From Euclidia mi (lineage: Eukaryota > Arthropoda > Insecta > Lepidoptera > Erebidae), in NCBI GenBank assembly GCA_944739405.2, contig OX123199.2, positions 6,437,898-6,501,897 of the forward strand: DNA of 64,000 bases, in the 5' to 3' direction. Under the pieces are notes generated by a model. It had not been told where the DNA came from and did not search any database. It saw nothing but the letters and a program-made list of their open reading frames with translations. Shown piece after piece: positions 12,425-22,170 of this stretch (its first letter is position 1; every line of letters starts with the position of its first letter). A program made the translations under genes and the position numbers.

Positions 12425-13295
12425 CTATTTAGTACCTACTTTATGTATTTGATTTACTTCTTCGTATAAGAGATGTTTGAATGTATTATTTGTGTTGTAA
12501 AAAATGTCAAACCTGGAGCGTATAGCGTTATACTGAGAGCACATTCGCAAGATCGGGTTATTTTGAGACACGTTGTTATTGTTAATTGGTATAGTAAAGA
12601 GTTGGGGGATTCGTACGGACCTCACTGGGACCTTAATACATATCTGGACAACAAGTCGACTGTCAATCGAACCATTCACAATCTTGTGTAGAGTACACAT
12701 GTCGCTTATCCATGTCCTCTTCTCGGTGTCAGAATTTTAAATTTACGGAGTCGTGTTTCATAGTCCGGTAGTTTACGCCTTAAGCCGAGATTAGAAGATA
12801 GAGCCCTAATAAAACGTCTCTGATCTGATTCTATCCGGTCTGTATGGATTGAGTAGATTGGAGCCCACACTGATGCACAATATTCAAGAATGCTGCGTAT
12901 TTAACTGTACTATAATGTTATTAGAGAGCTTTCCTGTCGGAACGGTCTAGCAATGCGAAGTGTAAATGACAACACTCGATTAGCTTTATTGCAGATATTG
13001 TCAGAATGAGATTTGAAATATGACCCCTAAATCACGTATCTCCTTACCTCTTTGTATAGGTACTCCTTTAATGTGGTATGAATATTCAAGTAGTTTTCTA
13101 TTTATTGTAAATTTTATGATTTGACATTTGTTTATGTTGAGTGACATTGAGTTTTCCACGCACCAGTCTACTACAGTATTTAAATCAGATTGAAGATCTT
13201 CGTAATCATGACAATCAGCAATAGATTTAAATATTTTTATGTCATCTGCGTAAGCTAGACAGTTACTAACTATTTTATATAAAAGGTCATTTATA
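12425..13295 (-). pseudogene. jockey-type reverse transcriptase, C-terminal segment
   Basis: Encodes the active-site motif YADD in CLAYADDIKIFKSI, then the typical LQSDLNTVVDWCVENSMSL and NINKCQIIKF stretch (thumb side of the palm), an abrupt loss of frame near 13,010, and a later C-terminal frame (12,425-12,700) with the LINE-like ...TNNTFKHLLYEEVNQI end. The active-site aspartates are present, but frameshifts separate the pieces. Confidence 0.8.
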
Positions 13296-13522
13296 CATAC
13301 ATACATAAACTCACGCCTGTTTCCCCGAAGGGGTAGGCAGAGGCATATTAAACGCTCACTTTTCGCCAGTGTTTTGATCCCACGTAATAGGTGGCGAGCC
13401 TATTGCCGCTTATCGGGATATTTTGTTTGCCAGAGCCTCGTCCGTTGATCGGCAGGTGCAACACTTGCAGATGAGGTTGGCTTGGGACCCTAAGTTCTTG
13501 GTGGGAACCCTATGCACCCAGT
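13296..13522 (-). repeat. RTE-tailed SINE inserted in the LINE
   Basis: Its 3' tail (complement of CTCTGCCTACCCCTTCGGGG, then an ATGT-type repeat) is that of families 1 and 2, but its head sequence differs from both. It is flanked by the perfect 9-bp duplication TCATTTATA (13,287-13,295 and 13,523-13,531). Removing it rejoins the LINE frame LIFI...NDLLYKIV. Confidence 0.8.
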
Positions 13523-13575
13523 TCATTTATAAATATCAGAAACAGTAGCGGATCTCCTTGTGGGACACCAGATGT

Positions 13576-13983
13576 TGTCGCACGGGTGATTGGTTTGTAG
13601 GTGGTGAGCCGACTCAATCACTCGCCGATCAAAAAAGGAAGAAAATCAGGTTTTACTTACAAATGAAAACACTTTTAGAATAGTACACTTCACGATATAA
13701 TTGCCTATATATAGAGAGAGATACAATGCAGCTACTTTAAAACTAATATTTACTAATTGAGAACATGAGTAAATTCAGGGCGTGGTCCGACAAGTATAGT
13801 TGGTGTTCACTGGTCTTCAGATGATCTTGTACTCAACTCGGTGTTGCTGGCCGGAGGAAAAAGGCCAAGCCTCGTGTGTCCCCTGTATTTATAGGGCCGG
13901 CGTGGAGGGGCGCGAGGGAACGGCCCACTGCTGTGCGTCACTCGTAGCGAGGCTCGCGGCGCAGGGGCGCGACGTGACGTCAC
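13576..13983 (-). promoter_or_regulatory. left arm: mirror-image outward promoter
   Basis: The same signals in inverse orientation: the TATA box complement TATTTATA at 13,886-13,893 and a donor complement ACTTAC at 13,655-13,660. Transcription would run leftward, away from the element. Confidence 0.55.
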
Positions 13984-15149
13984 ACACCCTAATTCCTTTC
14001 CTTTCCTTTCCTGTGCCTCAGAGCACCCAAACGAATACATTAAAACGTAGTAACCTGCTACCAAACTTTTTGTGCCTGATATAAAACAAAATTATTGGCA
14101 TTAAATGCAAATTAAGTTTTTACTGTCTCCAATTAAGATTTATGTTCAAAGAAAGATAAGGCAGATAGTGAGTTTGATTGTTACAACTAAGGGAGGCAGA
14201 TTAGCAGATTATATTAAAGAAATCCTCAAATTATAGTAATGCTTTATACGATTGTAGGTCAATTAACATTTAACAATTTATCTAGTAGATAAATTTTCTA
14301 TGATGTTTTCATTCAAAAAGAAGACACAATGAACACCCAAATTTAGAACAATAAATTGTGGGTCACACGAAGTATTGCTCTGTGGGTGATTGAATCCCTG
14401 GCGGAGCGTATGTGCGATTCCCGAAAGACTTTCGGCTTATGGACTAAAGACCACCTCGGTGTTCTCGATGTCCCGCAATGGCGTGGCCACGGGAATCCAC
14501 CAGAGTATTGTATATGGTGCACTGGCAGTAGCAAAAAGACCACTCTAACCACTGCATCATCCAAGTAGCTTATGTGTACACCAATCGCTCTAATGAGCTT
14601 GCTTCAACCAATAAACTTCCAACACAAACATTGGCTGTGATTTACCAACCGCGGTGAGAGATGCCGGCTTAACCAAACAAAAGTCACATTAAGGGTCGAA
14701 CTGTGATACAGTAAATGGGTATTGTCAAAACATCCTTTGCCCTACCATTTTACTTAAGTACTGTAATCTTTCATGTTAAAAATCCTTTTAATACATAAAG
14801 ATTTCGGTGATGTGTCAACTACAACACCGTATTGTATTTCGAATCTGTGAGGAGCTAGATATTATTTTTCTATATATATTACTTATTTTTATGTGTATTA
14901 TCGGTACTTTTGATTTGCATAAAAGTTTAATTTATCCTAAGTTTGGATCGAATCACACCAGGCCAACAGGCTAATCAAATACTACACTCGTTTGATCCGC
15001 ATACGTATGGTTAGGATATAGGGTTGTCACTTGTTCAAGGTAATCAGGCCCTTGTTTTCTCTAATTTCAGGGAGTATCTTCAGGGCTGCTACGCCCGTTG
15101 GGCTAGGGAATTTTCCTTAGGGAAAATCCCGGCCTAACGGGGAGGGGGG

Positions 15150-15557
15150 GTGACGTCACGTCGCGCCCCTGCGCCGCGAGCCTCGCTACGAGTGACGCAC
15201 AGCAGTGGGCCGTTCCCTCGCGCCCCTCCACGCCGGCCCTATAAATACAGGGGACACACGAGGCTTGGCCTTTTTCCTCCGGCCAGCACCACCGAGTTGA
15301 GTACAAGATCATCTGAAGACCAGTGAACACCAACTATACTTGTCGGACCACGCCCTGAATTTACTCATGTTCTCAATTAGTAAATCTTAGTTTTAAAGTA
15401 GCTGCATGGTATCTACCTATATATATAGGCAATTATATCGTGAAGTGTACTATTCTAAAAGTGTTTTCATTGGTAAGTAAAACCTGATTTTCTTCCTTTT
15501 TTGATCGGCGAGTGATTGAGTCGGCTCACCACCTACAAACCAATCACCCGTGCAACA
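15150..15557 (+). promoter_or_regulatory. right arm: outward TATA promoter with splice donor
   Basis: From inside outward: CRE palindrome TGACGTCA (15,151-15,158), a GC-rich block, TATAAATA (15,240-15,247), a transcribed-looking region, then TTG/GTAAGTAA with the donor GT at 15,473. Transcription would run rightward into the host LINE. Confidence 0.55.
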
Positions 15558-16307
15558 ATGTCGCTAAAAAGGGTAGGATTCATACCCACCTAGTGCCACA
15601 AGCTGTGTACGATTTTGTAACTTAAAGTGATCAACGCGATCGAAAGCTTTCAAAAAATCTGTGTATTTTGAATCGATCTGTTGTTTTTGGTCAAAGGATT
15701 CGCACAGGTAACTCATATAACAAAGGAGATTAGTATTAGTTGACCTACCAGTCATGAAACCATGTTGAAGTAGATAGTAAAATATGTTTAAGATGGCCGT
15801 ATAAATTATCATAAACGCATCCCTCAAATATTTTTGTAAAGCAATTTAATATACTAATTGGTCGGTAATTTGAGACATCTCTTTTGTCACCAGATTTATA
15901 AATGGGAGTTATTTTTGCAATTTTCCAAAGAGCGAGGAACGTGCCTTCTTGTATTGATTTATTATAAATAGTGGACAGTGGCTTAACCAATGCTGTTGCA
16001 TAGAGACGAATGAACACAGGTATACCATCGAAACCGCTGCCCTTGTTTAAGTCAATATTTTGTATCTTCTTTAACAAATTGCAGTCATTTATGGATACTT
16101 TATGAATTGAGTAATTGGATGGTGTAAAGTTGGGTGTATTTAAGCACTAGATGAACCTATGCTATAAACGGATGAGAAATAATCCGCAAATAGATTCGCA
16201 ATATCTTAAGCTGAGTTCCCCACCGTTTTATGGTAAAATATGCTACTTGGAAAACTATTTGTAACGCGTTTACTTTTTTGTAGCGACAAAACGCTTTCAT
16301 ATTAAAG
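15558..16307 (-). pseudogene. jockey-type reverse transcriptase, N-terminal segment
   Basis: Minus-strand frames give DIANLFADYFSSVYS (pre-RT region), LLKKIQNIDLNKGSGFDGIP, LWKIAKITPIYKSGDKRDVS, NYRPISILNCFTKIFE and FLKAFDRVDH (RT block with catalytic-region aspartate). Internal stops and at least one frameshift (around 15,770) disable it. The low end is cut by the inverted-arm element at 15,557. Confidence 0.8.
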
Positions 16308-17604
16308 GGTCACGGTCAAAATGGGCGTAAAACCAACAGCTTTAAAATATATTTTATGTGAAAGCTAATGACCATTACTTAATTTTATACTATGACGGCA
16401 ATCACCCAAACAACCGGTGAGCAGAGATATTCAGTGATGTTCAAACGTATTTTTTATGGAATCCAAAACAATCGCTAATACAACGGAGATAACACAACAC
16501 GATGTTGTGCAGAGCTAGGCCAATGAAACCAAGCTATTGGTTGGTAACCTAACGGAATTACTACATTCCATCCCTTTCTAACTTCTCTCTTACTCAGGTG
16601 CCGACCAAAACACAAGCGTGCGGGCAGGCTGGGCAATGCGCGTCAGTCGTTATTTATATTTAATTGAATTATATAGAGAGGAGTCATAAGATGATTTAAG
16701 GCGAGGACTTAAGTGAATTGGGCGTCATTAGGGGTAAATTAATACCGTTTTTCTCCGTAATTACTATAGAAAAAAAAAACAAAAAAATATGTCTCAATCG
16801 ACATCATATAAAGCATTTTCTCTTTTGTACCAAATCCTAAAAAAATATTTTAAATATCTGAATAAAATATGCAAAGTAGCCTCTGCTTTTGTAGTTATTA
16901 CCTTTTTCTCCTAATCTATCGATCATAAGATTGTTTAAATTGAATAAGCCTCTTATATATTAGAACACCAAGGAAACCTCCAGCTTATTTTTGCAAATAA
17001 CTTTACTTATTATTTTCTAAGGATTTTTTACGTCACCGATACTCGCAAATCGCGCGTGGACAACTAACCAGTAGTACGAGCAAGGTCAACAGCGTATATC
17101 CACCTCTTAAACAGATGTAATATTCTGCAAACTAATGTGTGGTTTCTTCGAATGAAAAGTCAACAGTCGCGGCATGTCAGATCGCGCACATATAATACTT
17201 ACATTCTGATCGATAGGGACCAAATCGGTAGAAATGCGATAGTTGAGCATTACTGTACTTGCTTAACAGGCAGAAGAACAGTAGGAAGTTGTGCCCACAT
17301 AGTTTCAGTTTTGTGGTTTTTAGGGTTAGGACGGCACGAGCCTTTCATTGCACCCGCAGAACATTTATTAGATGTTATAGTTGATGATAACCATTGATAT
17401 TTACATAAAAGATATCAATATATAGTAGTTTTTAACAATTATGTGCGTTTTATTTAACTAACCTTTGGGATTTTTTTGCAGTGATACCCGGTCGATATTT
17501 GGGTTAACAAGTATATAGGGGGTATTTAGAAGTACAATAAAGTAAATTAGAACACATTTTATTTCTGTTGGTTTTACGCCCAGCTCTCATACAAAAATGC
17601 CCAT
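16308..17604 (+). mobile_element. DNA-transposon remnant with 18-bp inverted repeat
   Basis: The exact 18-mer TGGGCGTAAAACCAACAG occurs near 16,323 in plus orientation and near 17,570 in minus orientation. It brackets about 1.25 kb of non-LINE sequence that interrupts the jockey LINE between its linker and RT. The segment holds the SWIM-finger frame at 17,137-17,397. The terminal bases outside the 18-mers do not match each other, so one end is lost or rearranged. Confidence 0.5.
17137..17397 (+). CDS. SWIM-type zinc-finger C-terminal fragment, transposon-associated
   Basis: An 86-codon frame ending in a natural stop. It contains HYCTCLTGRRTVGSCAHI followed by VSVLWFLGLGRHEP, which is a SWIM zinc-finger pattern (C-x-C, spacer, C-x-H). 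SWIM fingers of this form, followed by a short tail, are found at the C-terminus of some insect transposon proteins; I recall them with DDE_Tnp_4 / ISL2EU-like transposases, but that link is from memory. Upstream residues RHVRSRTYNTYILID fit the same family. The catalytic part is absent, so this is a fragment of a degraded element. A domesticated SWIM protein is a less likely alternative. Confidence 0.5.
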   Translation: MWFLRMKSQQSRHVRSRTYNTYILIDRDQIGRNAIVEHYCTCLTGRRTVGSCAHIVSVLWFLGLGRHEPFIAPAEHLLDVIVDDNH

Positions 17605-17718
17605 GATCCCGCGGCGGTGCGCGCCGTCCAGCCGCGACACCTCCAGCGTGTCCGTGCCCTTGTCGCACCAGTACAGGTTGCCGCCCACCCAGTCCACCGC
17701 CAGCCCGTTTGAGATCAT
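17605..17718 (-). pseudogene. LDL-receptor class B (YWTD) repeat exon fragment, LRP-like
   Basis: On the minus strand a 38-codon GC-rich block reads M-I-S-NGLAVDWVGG, then NLYWCDKGTDTLEVSRLDG. This is an LDLR class B beta-propeller blade (YWTD variant YWCD), very similar in style to LRP1-type receptors. It abuts the LINE frame ...YIERVE on one side and transposon sequence on the other, and loses receptor similarity after HRRGIM. GC and codon use differ sharply from the AT-rich neighbourhood. It looks like an exon piece captured by, or inserted with, the adjacent DNA transposon. No flanking exon is present. Confidence 0.6.
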
Positions 17719-18780
17719 GTTCCACACGCTCTATATAAGATGTAAAGCAGTGACGGGCGACCACCTTAACTCTGGCTCTTAGCATAGAGAATACATCGTA
17801 ATCCCTCGGGTTACCATACCGTTTAAATCTAAAGTGATACTTTTGTTTGCAGGCAAGTAGCTTAATTAAATTTTTGGTAAACCAAGCAGGGTAGTTGTTT
17901 CTGCGTATTTTGGTGTATATTTTTCAATAATCGCATAGATGCTGTCATAAAAGAATTGCACAAAATCGTCACATCGCAGGAGTGATGCTTGTTGAGACCA
18001 ATTGATTTTAGCAATGTCTCTTTTACAGCTTTCGTAATCAGTTCGCCGATAGCACAATTTTTTTATTGCAGCAGTATGTGCAAGACCGGAAAGGATATAA
18101 CATGTAATTTCAAACGGTGGGTGATGTGCATCCGGGCAACTTATGGGCAGTGTAGGTGTTGTTTTAATTAGATCAGGACTGTCAGTGATTGCAAGATCAA
18201 GTATTCTGCCATTGTGATGACTATATTAATAACTTGGCATATAGTTGTGAGTTGGAATAAATTACAAAAAGCTCTAGTTTTATTACTGTTGCAATTTGAC
18301 GGACATCCTGTCTCATTCGACCAACTCACAGTACCGAAATTAAAATCGCCAAGTATACAATTTATATGTTTTGAAGTTTGAATGTTTCTAAACTGGTTGA
18401 AAAACATTGTGACTATATTCTCAGGTAAATAGACTAGTCCTAGATTAATTACTAATGTACTGTCTACTTTTATTTGGACCCAAATATATTATCCTCAAAA
18501 TCATCAGACTGCCAATCTTTTGTAATACATGAAGTTTTTTAGAATATGCGACAAGTAAACCCCCCCCCCCCCTCCGTGTTTCTTATTTAATCGATCACAA
18601 AATCACACATCACGGTCTCTACGCAGCACACAATACCTATCATCAAATAACTCTGAAGTTAACACAGTTTCATGCACCCAGGTCTCACATAACAAATGAT
18701 ATCAAAATTATTGCATTGTATTGTATTATATATATATCTAGAACTTTACTTTTCATTCCTCTAATATTCTGATAGTATAT
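17719..18780 (-). pseudogene. jockey-type APE endonuclease segment
   Basis: Shows the endonuclease signature ILGDFNFGTVSW and, downstream, the linker DIAKINWSQQASLLRCDDF and the PAWFTKNLIKLL motif. Frameshifts and a G/C homopolymer near 18,560 (14 C on the plus strand) interrupt the N-terminal half. It ends where the RTE element begins. Confidence 0.8.
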
Positions 18781-18784
18781 TAAT

Positions 18785-20056
18785 ATGTTGGCAAATTGTA
18801 TGCAAAGGTACTGATTGAAAGAGTTATGAAAAATATGGGATATACAAGGGGGATTTCGAAAGTATATGGGATGTACGGATCATGTTTTTTTCCTTGCGAA
18901 GCATAGCCGAAAAGTTTTTGGCCAAAGGTCAAAAGGTCTATTGCACATGCGTGGTTTTGGAAAAGGCTTACAATAAACTGGTGAGGAATGAAATGTGGTC
19001 GGTGCTGTCAATAAATTGGGTGGAAAGCAGCCTCATTCGAGCTCTGAAATCCCTTTATGAGGATTCTAGAGCTTGTGTGAGGATAAACGGGGCATACACT
19101 GACTGGTTTACCATCGAGACAGGTGTAAGACAGTGATATGTAGCGTCACCGTGGCTGTTTAACCTCTTCATGGACATTTGTTTGCAAGATCTAAAACATA
19201 GTGACTGCGGATTAAGGATGAACGGGTTACTTGTCAAATGCCTCCTTTATGCTGATGATCAGGTAATACTTGCGTCTTCAGCGGAGGAGTTGCAGGAGAT
19301 GGTAACAATCATGCATGGTGCGTTAGAGAGGAAAGGAATTAAAGTGAATGTAAGTAAAATTAAAGTTATGGTTTTTGAAAAGGAGGAATGTGTTACGGCT
19401 TGTAATGTTATGATAGATGGACAACGCATGGAGCAAGTGAATGAGTTTGTATACTTAGATACGTTGTTTACGAGTATGGTAAGAATGAATACGATATTGA
19501 AAGAAGAGTTAATGCAGGTAATAGACTAAATGGAGCTCTGAAGGCGTTTATAAATAGCCAAAACGTGTCCAAAAAGGCACGTTTGGCTGTGCATAGAGGG
19601 GTATTAGTGCCTACCCTTATGTACGGTAGTGAAAGTTGGGTATGGCAGAAGAGATTTGAAAGTAGAATAAATGCTATAGAAATGAGAGCACTGTGAAGTA
19701 TGTGTGGTGTATCTTTGACCAACAGACTAAAGAATTGTGTGATAAGAGAGTATTGTGGGATAAAAGAAGATGTAGTGACAAGCATTGAGAAAGGCATGTT
19801 AAGATGGTTTGGGCACATGGAGAGGATGGATGACGATAGACTGACAAAGAAGGCAAGTGTGAATGGGACAGGACAAAGGGAGACCTAGGCGGACGTTCTC
19901 TGACCAGATTGGACACATCCTAAAAAAAGGACAGGTCAGAAGTACCCCAAAACTGAAAAGCATGCATGAGAAACTTGATGGGAGTGAATGAAGCAAGATG
20001 GCGTTCCGTAGTCTCTGCCTACCCTTCCGGGAAACAGGCGTGAGTCTATGTATGTA
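18785..20056 (+). mobile_element. 5'-truncated RTE-clade LINE
   Basis: Frames in order: RT fingers/palm (KVYCTCVVLEKAYNKLV; ETGVRQ then a stop in place of GCV-type residues), palm with catalytic LLYADDQVILASSAEELQEM (about 19,245-19,305), KVNVSKIKVMVFEKEE, a thumb/C-terminal region with MYGSESWVWQKRFE, GMLRWFGHMERMDDDRL, and a 3' end reading CTCTGCCTACCCTTCCGGGA...GCGTGAG then ATGT repeats. This is the typical lepidopteran RTE layout. Stops (for example at 19,135) and a frameshift near 19,475 make it dead. The 3' terminal block is shared with SINE families 1 and 2. Confidence 0.85.
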
Positions 20057-20059
20057 TAT

Positions 20060-21130
20060 TAATAAATACATTTTACTTAACATATAAGATCATAATATTA
20101 TCATATAGAGTAGAAATATGAGTAATTAAGACAACAGACTCAACATTTTTCACCTTCCACCTTTTCTTTAGGTTATCATTGACTAAAGCACCAAATTCCG
20201 AAATCTTAAATATCATCTAAGCAGTCACTCGACCATCGACACAGTAAATAGGTAGGCATGACTTTTAAGAAAAAAGAAGTTTCACTGAAAACAATACTTT
20301 CAACTTATTTTTTGACTGGACTGAAAACTTACTATTTCTATTTTATTTAACCTTAAATAAAGACTTCATAAGAATCCAGAATATTCCAACTAATAAGCAC
20401 ATGACTTGATTGCCTACAAGGAAGTTCCTTCAGATTAAGTTGTTGTAACCTGACAAGCTGAGACATCATCCCGTTAATGACGGAGCCACTAACACGTATT
20501 AACAACTTCATATAGGAGTAATACCACTACAAACACCTTTGTAAGCTGACCTTCGATCGTAACGGCACGCTGAATGAGCGCAGGTCAGGTTACGTTGGGT
20601 ATATTCAGCCACTATAAGCTGGCCTATAATTGTATAGCCAGCTCGTACAGAATGAGTCCAGGTTATACTGGGAAATAATGTCACCGTATGTCTCTAGGTC
20701 TAAATCAACGCCTGAACATTAAGACATTCGACTGCTACTGATCGTTACCCAGCAATTGGCAATCTCAGATGTTTGCTTAGCTGGCAATAACCCTAACACT
20801 GTATGAGATTTAGACTTTAATGTTACCAAATAAAACTTAATTTGCTTTGTCGCAGTTTTGATACGTCCTGCCTACATGGCATCTGGGCTAACAGGGTTAC
20901 ATATATACATTGAGTAAAGTAATCTAATAGTGTTTATGACTATCATAAAAGAGTCTATGTTTTAAGTGTTAATCATCAGAATTTTAAGTTCCATTTCTTT
21001 TTCTGCTTAAAATAAATCATGTTATTTATAAATACCACAATTCAAGTCGTAAATCAGGTCTTGAAATTATATTCTAATTTACGCAATTTGATGGAAAATG
21101 CCTACCACTGAATCTATTACTTCAAGCTTA
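20060..21130. other. no recognisable feature
   Basis: AT-rich, no coding frame or element end recognised. Confidence 0.5.
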
Positions 21131-21159
21131 TAACAATATGAACCTCAATTTGTTAGTAC

Positions 21160-21375
21160 CAGTTTTTGTCAAAAGCTACGAGTATGATACTAGCTACGAT
21201 CGAAATATCGTAGCATCGGATCTCAAATCTGACTCTACGTGTGATACTAGAGCACCTATGTACGTGAATAGCAGAGCTTGTTACGTCACACTTAACGTAG
21301 CCGCTACAATCGAGTACTCCACCCCTCGCGTAGTAGCCGGCTACGATCGAAATATCACTGCTACGAGTCTAACAT
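21160..21375. repeat. CTACG/CGTAG-rich patch
   Basis: About eight CTACG or CGTAG words in roughly 210 bp, with the longer block GCTACGATCGAAATATC present twice (near 21,197 and 21,342). The 80-codon open frame across it is explained by this composition and is not called as a gene. Similar patches lie near 4.4, 23.5 and 54.2 kb. Confidence 0.5.
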
Positions 21376-21709
21376 TCTGAGCTATATATAAGTTTACTAC
21401 AATGAAAGCGACAAAAGGTACAAATGTACGCATTCGTATATACTAAGAAAAGGAAGTGTGATTCCTTTACAGCATTTTTCAGTCCACTGCTGGACCTAAG
21501 CCTCTCGTAATTTGTTTCACAATGACATTGTGTGTCGAAATGAAGATTTGGCCTACTGTAACACACTGTCCAGACAGGTTAACTTGTCGTATCTTTTAAA
21601 TATATTCCGCCTCTTTTCAAAGATATAATCAGCTTCGGGTTACCCTAGTCACTACTAACCACACCCGCGAAACGTAGAGCGCTAGTGAGGCTCTATTTTC
21701 TTATAATAA

Positions 21710-21879
21710 TCTAATATATAAAATTCTCGTGTCACAGTTTTCGTTGCCATACTCCTCCGAAACGGCTTGACCGATTTTGATGAAATTTTTTGTGCTTATC
21801 CGGTATCTATGAGAATCGGCCAACATCTATTTTTCAAAAAAAAAAAAATTTGCAAAACAATGTTTGCCGCGTCAGCTAG
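21710..21879 (+). mobile_element. non-autonomous mini-Helitron (170 bp)
   Basis: It starts TCTAATATATAAAATTCTCG and ends GCGTCAGCTAG, followed by T. The internal text CCGAAACGGCTTGACCGATT is a widespread lepidopteran Helitron block and is also seen, diverged, near 25.2 and 30.9 kb. No coding capacity. Confidence 0.65.
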
Positions 21880-21989
21880 TATAATTATAAATTAATATTC
21901 TACCACTTACACACATCATCATCGTCTAGTCCTAAACTAAGCAGAGCTTGTACTTTGGATTCTAGATAATGGATAAACATACATATATA

Positions 21990-22170
21990 CTTTTTTTGTT
22001 TTTAAATACATACATATTATATATAGAAACACCCATACCAAGACAAACATCCATGTTCATACACAAATGTTTGACTTGAGCGGAACTCGAACCCGCGACC
22101 TTTGGCGTAGACCGGTGCTACGCCGAAAGCTACCGGTCGTCAAAACCGTCAACCCACGGGTGGATACGAA
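21990..22170 (-). repeat. tRNA-headed SINE-like repeat
   Basis: The B-box complement GGAACTCGAACCCGCGACC (22,080-22,100) is preceded by CAAGACAAACATCCATG...ACACAAATGTTTGACTTGAG. A diverged relative lies at 59,790-59,895. Confidence 0.5.

Larger units (their letters stand above)
13576..15557. mobile_element. 1,982-bp element with 408-bp inverted ends, TG...CA termini, 4-bp target duplication
   Basis: Bases 13,576-13,983 and 15,150-15,557 are inverted copies of equal length (408 bp) with only a handful of differences. The outer ends read TGT(C/T)GCACGGG, so the element starts TG and ends CA and is bounded by the direct repeat ATGT (13,572-13,575; 15,558-15,561). Removing it restores the LINE reading ...YPFLAT-SGVPQGD. 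Each arm looks like an LTR promoter: a CRE-like TGACGTCA, a TATAAATA box and a downstream GTAAGT, all pointing outward. The 1.17-kb centre has no convincing gene. It could be a rearranged LTR element with both U5 ends outermost, or a foldback-type DNA transposon. Confidence 0.8.
12283..18780 (-). mobile_element. jockey-superfamily LINE, near complete ORF2, fragmented by nested insertions
   Basis: One element on the minus strand. From high to low coordinates it shows: an APE-type endonuclease (NIRGMKSK near 18,750; ILGDFNFGTVSW near 18,340), a linker (INWSQQASLLRCDDF near 17,990; PAWFTKNLIKLLACKQ near 17,870), the RT N-terminal part (KGSGFDGIP and NYRPISIL, 15,850-16,040), RT core SGVPQGDPLLFLIFI (near 13,540), the catalytic LAYADDIKIF (near 13,250), and a C-terminal part to 12,430. 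The 3' end is rich in AAATAAAA near 12,283. The domain order is collinear, so these are pieces of one copy split by insertions at 13,296-13,522, 13,576-15,557 and about 16,308-17,718. Stops and frameshifts show it is dead. The 5' end is truncated near 18,780. Confidence 0.85.

Noticed and set aside
16290..16310. TTAA-type (piggyBac) insertion site near the left end of the SWIM element
   Set aside because: TTAA occurs only on one side and the other end is not intact.
17719..17735. Splice acceptor (TATATAG) before the YWTD block
   Set aside because: The preceding bases are in-frame LINE coding sequence (TSYIERVE), so the AG is coincidental.
21138..21380. 80-codon ORF
   Set aside because: It lies wholly in a CTACG-rich repeat patch that explains the lack of stops.
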